64,000 nucleotides of DNA, from the NCBI RefSeq assembly GCF_004361815.1, contig NZ_SNWA01000001.1, positions 868,001-932,000 of the forward strand, read 5' to 3'. The stretch is from Paraburkholderia sp. BL10I2N1. GTDB lineage: Bacteria; Pseudomonadota; Gammaproteobacteria; Burkholderiales; Burkholderiaceae. Shown here one piece after another: positions 62,819-64,000 of this stretch (within the stretch, counting starts at the first letter, position 1; each line of letters opens with the position of its first letter). Below the pieces are notes generated by a model, which did no database searches, was not told the origin of the DNA, and saw only the letters and a list, made by a program, of their open reading frames with translations. The position numbers were made by a program, and so were the translations under genes.

Positions 62819-63934
62819 TCAGCCGGCGGTGCGCGTGGTGTTGCCCGCGCCGGCCCCGTTCGCTTTCGCGTTGTCTGCTGAGGGCACGGCGGCCATTGCG
62901 TGCGGATCGACCAGACCCGCCTGGGTGGCGATGCGCCACAGGCCGTGTTCGGTCGCCTGCTGGACGAGAGCCGCCTGAGTGCAGCCGAACTGCGCCAGTG
63001 CAAGCCGGTAGCGTTCGCACAGCGCGTCGTTGCCGATGAGCAGCAGTGACTTGCTGGCGAGCGTCGTTCCCTGCTGTGTGAGTAAGGTGTCGAGACCAGC
63101 CAGTTCATGGCCGATCAAGAGCCCGGACAGATAGTCCGGCTGCTGGTCGGCCGGAAGCTGCCCGGTCAGGCCGAGCGTGCGCGTGCTGAAAATCGTCGCG
63201 AGCACACCGGCGCGGCCTCGGGTTCGCGCGACGTTCACACCCCGGAGAAAGGCTTCGGTATCAGGAAGGTCCGGTGCGACCATCGTGCGGCCAAGTATCG
63301 TGTGATCGCGCAGCGCGGCGAACACTTCGCCCGTCATGAAGGTGTGAAAGCGTTCGATGCGGTCATCGCGCGCGACCGCCCATTTGGCGTGCGTGCCGGG
63401 CAGGCCAATCAGTACGCCGGCGTCATCCGGCGCTGCAGGCCGGGCGCTCAGCGCACCGAAGATCTGCGTTTCCTCGCCGCGCATCACATTTGGCAGTTCG
63501 CCGTGTTCGAGCACGCCCGGCACGATGTGCAGGGTAACGCCGCGCGCGGTCTGCACGCGAACGATGCCGGCGACGAGCGCGTCGGCACTGGCTGGCGTGT
63601 CAACGTACGGCGCTTCGAGCCAGCCTTGCGCACTGCCGACCATGCCCGCTGCGATGACAGGCAGATCCGTCCGGTGGTCGAGCCATACACCGCAAACCGC
63701 CTCGAACGCGACATCGAAGCCGCCTTCGGCGGCGGGACGCGGCAGATTCATGATGCCGGCCGCCGATGCGCGCGTCGCGAGCACCTCGCCCGACGCATTG
63801 AACAGATACGCACGCAGTGACGTCGTGCCCCAGTCGAGCGCGATCAGCGCGGCATGCCCGAGGTTCGCGACATCGGCGGCACGCGGGGCGTTTGCCGTAC
63901 CTGACGACGTGTTCGCCGCGCCTGCGACGTCCAT
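62819..63934 (-). CDS. dgoK: 2-dehydro-3-deoxygalactonokinase
   Basis: Phosphorylates 2-keto-3-deoxy-galactonate for DgoA. The 371-residue sugar kinase has ALDWGTTSLRAYLF near residue 32, ITAAG/VIAAGMVGSAQGW, GLPGTHAKWA and SLLLIGNDALCERY. The first 28 and last 20 residues are alanine-rich and lie outside the family domain. The frame stays open from 63934 to the window edge, so the true start may be beyond 64000. Confidence 0.92.
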   Translation of the reverse strand: MDVAGAANTSSGTANAPRAADVANLGHAALIALDWGTTSLRAYLFNASGEVLATRASAAGIMNLPRPAAEGGFDVAFEAVCGVWLDHRTDLPVIAAGMVGSAQGWLEAPYVDTPASADALVAGIVRVQTARGVTLHIVPGVLEHGELPNVMRGEETQIFGALSARPAAPDDAGVLIGLPGTHAKWAVARDDRIERFHTFMTGEVFAALRDHTILGRTMVAPDLPDTEAFLRGVNVARTRGRAGVLATIFSTRTLGLTGQLPADQQPDYLSGLLIGHELAGLDTLLTQQGTTLASKSLLLIGNDALCERYRLALAQFGCTQAALVQQATEHGLWRIATQAGLVDPHAMAAVPSADNAKANGAGAGNTTRTAG

Positions 63935-64000
63935 TGCGGTGGCAGCGTCTGCGGCAGACGCGCCACCTGCGCGGACGACGGGCGCGCTCCTCGACTGAGT

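Overview
The window is a GC-rich stretch of core chromosome from a member of the Burkholderiaceae, most likely Paraburkholderia or Burkholderia. Reasons: class A RNase P RNA beside a pyrC/DUF3025 pair, an araFGH-type sugar transporter inside a De Ley-Doudoroff galactose cluster, HexR control of Entner-Doudoroff genes, a GntR-neighboured dctA, and protein sequences typical of that family. Genus is inferred, not proven. Almost everything is dense housekeeping and central-carbon metabolism. I see no prophage, CRISPR array, tRNA or rRNA; the only mobile-element trace is a frameshifted IS630 transposase end near 21.6 kb.

Layout. 1-4.4 kb: 3' part of ruvB, an MpaB/DUF2236 protein, then on the minus strand a histidine phosphatase, dtd and tyrS. 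4.5-8.3 kb: anmK, erpA, the rplM-rpsI ribosomal operon, a candidate anti-Shine-Dalgarno small RNA, and an OsmC-like protein. 8.3-11.9 kb: rnpB, DUF3025, pyrC and a class II glutamine amidotransferase. 11.9-17.9 kb: the gltIJKL glutamate/aspartate ABC importer, glutamate dehydrogenase and a LysR regulator. 17.9-27.6 kb: purB, gluconate kinase and permease (gntK, gntT), a chemoreceptor, eda, edd and divergent hexR, so gluconate uptake feeds straight into the Entner-Doudoroff pathway. 27.6-37.8 kb: a minus-strand run hemJ, proA, holA, lptE, leuS, exbD, exbB, dapB, bamE, with fur divergent. 37.9-41.8 kb: allantoin breakdown (alc, allA), dctA and a divergent GntR/FCD regulator. 41.9-45 kb: gapA and tkt. 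45.5-54.3 kb: a VOC protein, rsmE, a secreted RNase with its barstar inhibitor, maeB, thiL-pgpA-pncC-DUF985 and pyrF. 54.4-64 kb: a minus-strand cluster for aldose (D-galactose/L-arabinose type) oxidation: dgoK, dgoA, two SDR dehydrogenases, araFGH, a lactonase and an aldose 1-epimerase.

Regulation visible in the sequence: two HexR-like operators between edd and hexR, each embedded in a sigma70 promoter; two copies of a GGTC-N-GACC operator placed just after the -10 elements of dctA and its divergent GntR regulator; a perfect LysR-type inverted repeat upstream of gdhA; and stem-loops after the binding-protein genes gltI and araF that probably set their expression above that of the membrane components. 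The most interesting unnamed element is a roughly 92-nt transcription unit at 7395-7486 (minus) with a near-consensus promoter, a CUCCUCC loop that mimics the 16S anti-Shine-Dalgarno sequence, and a strong intrinsic terminator.
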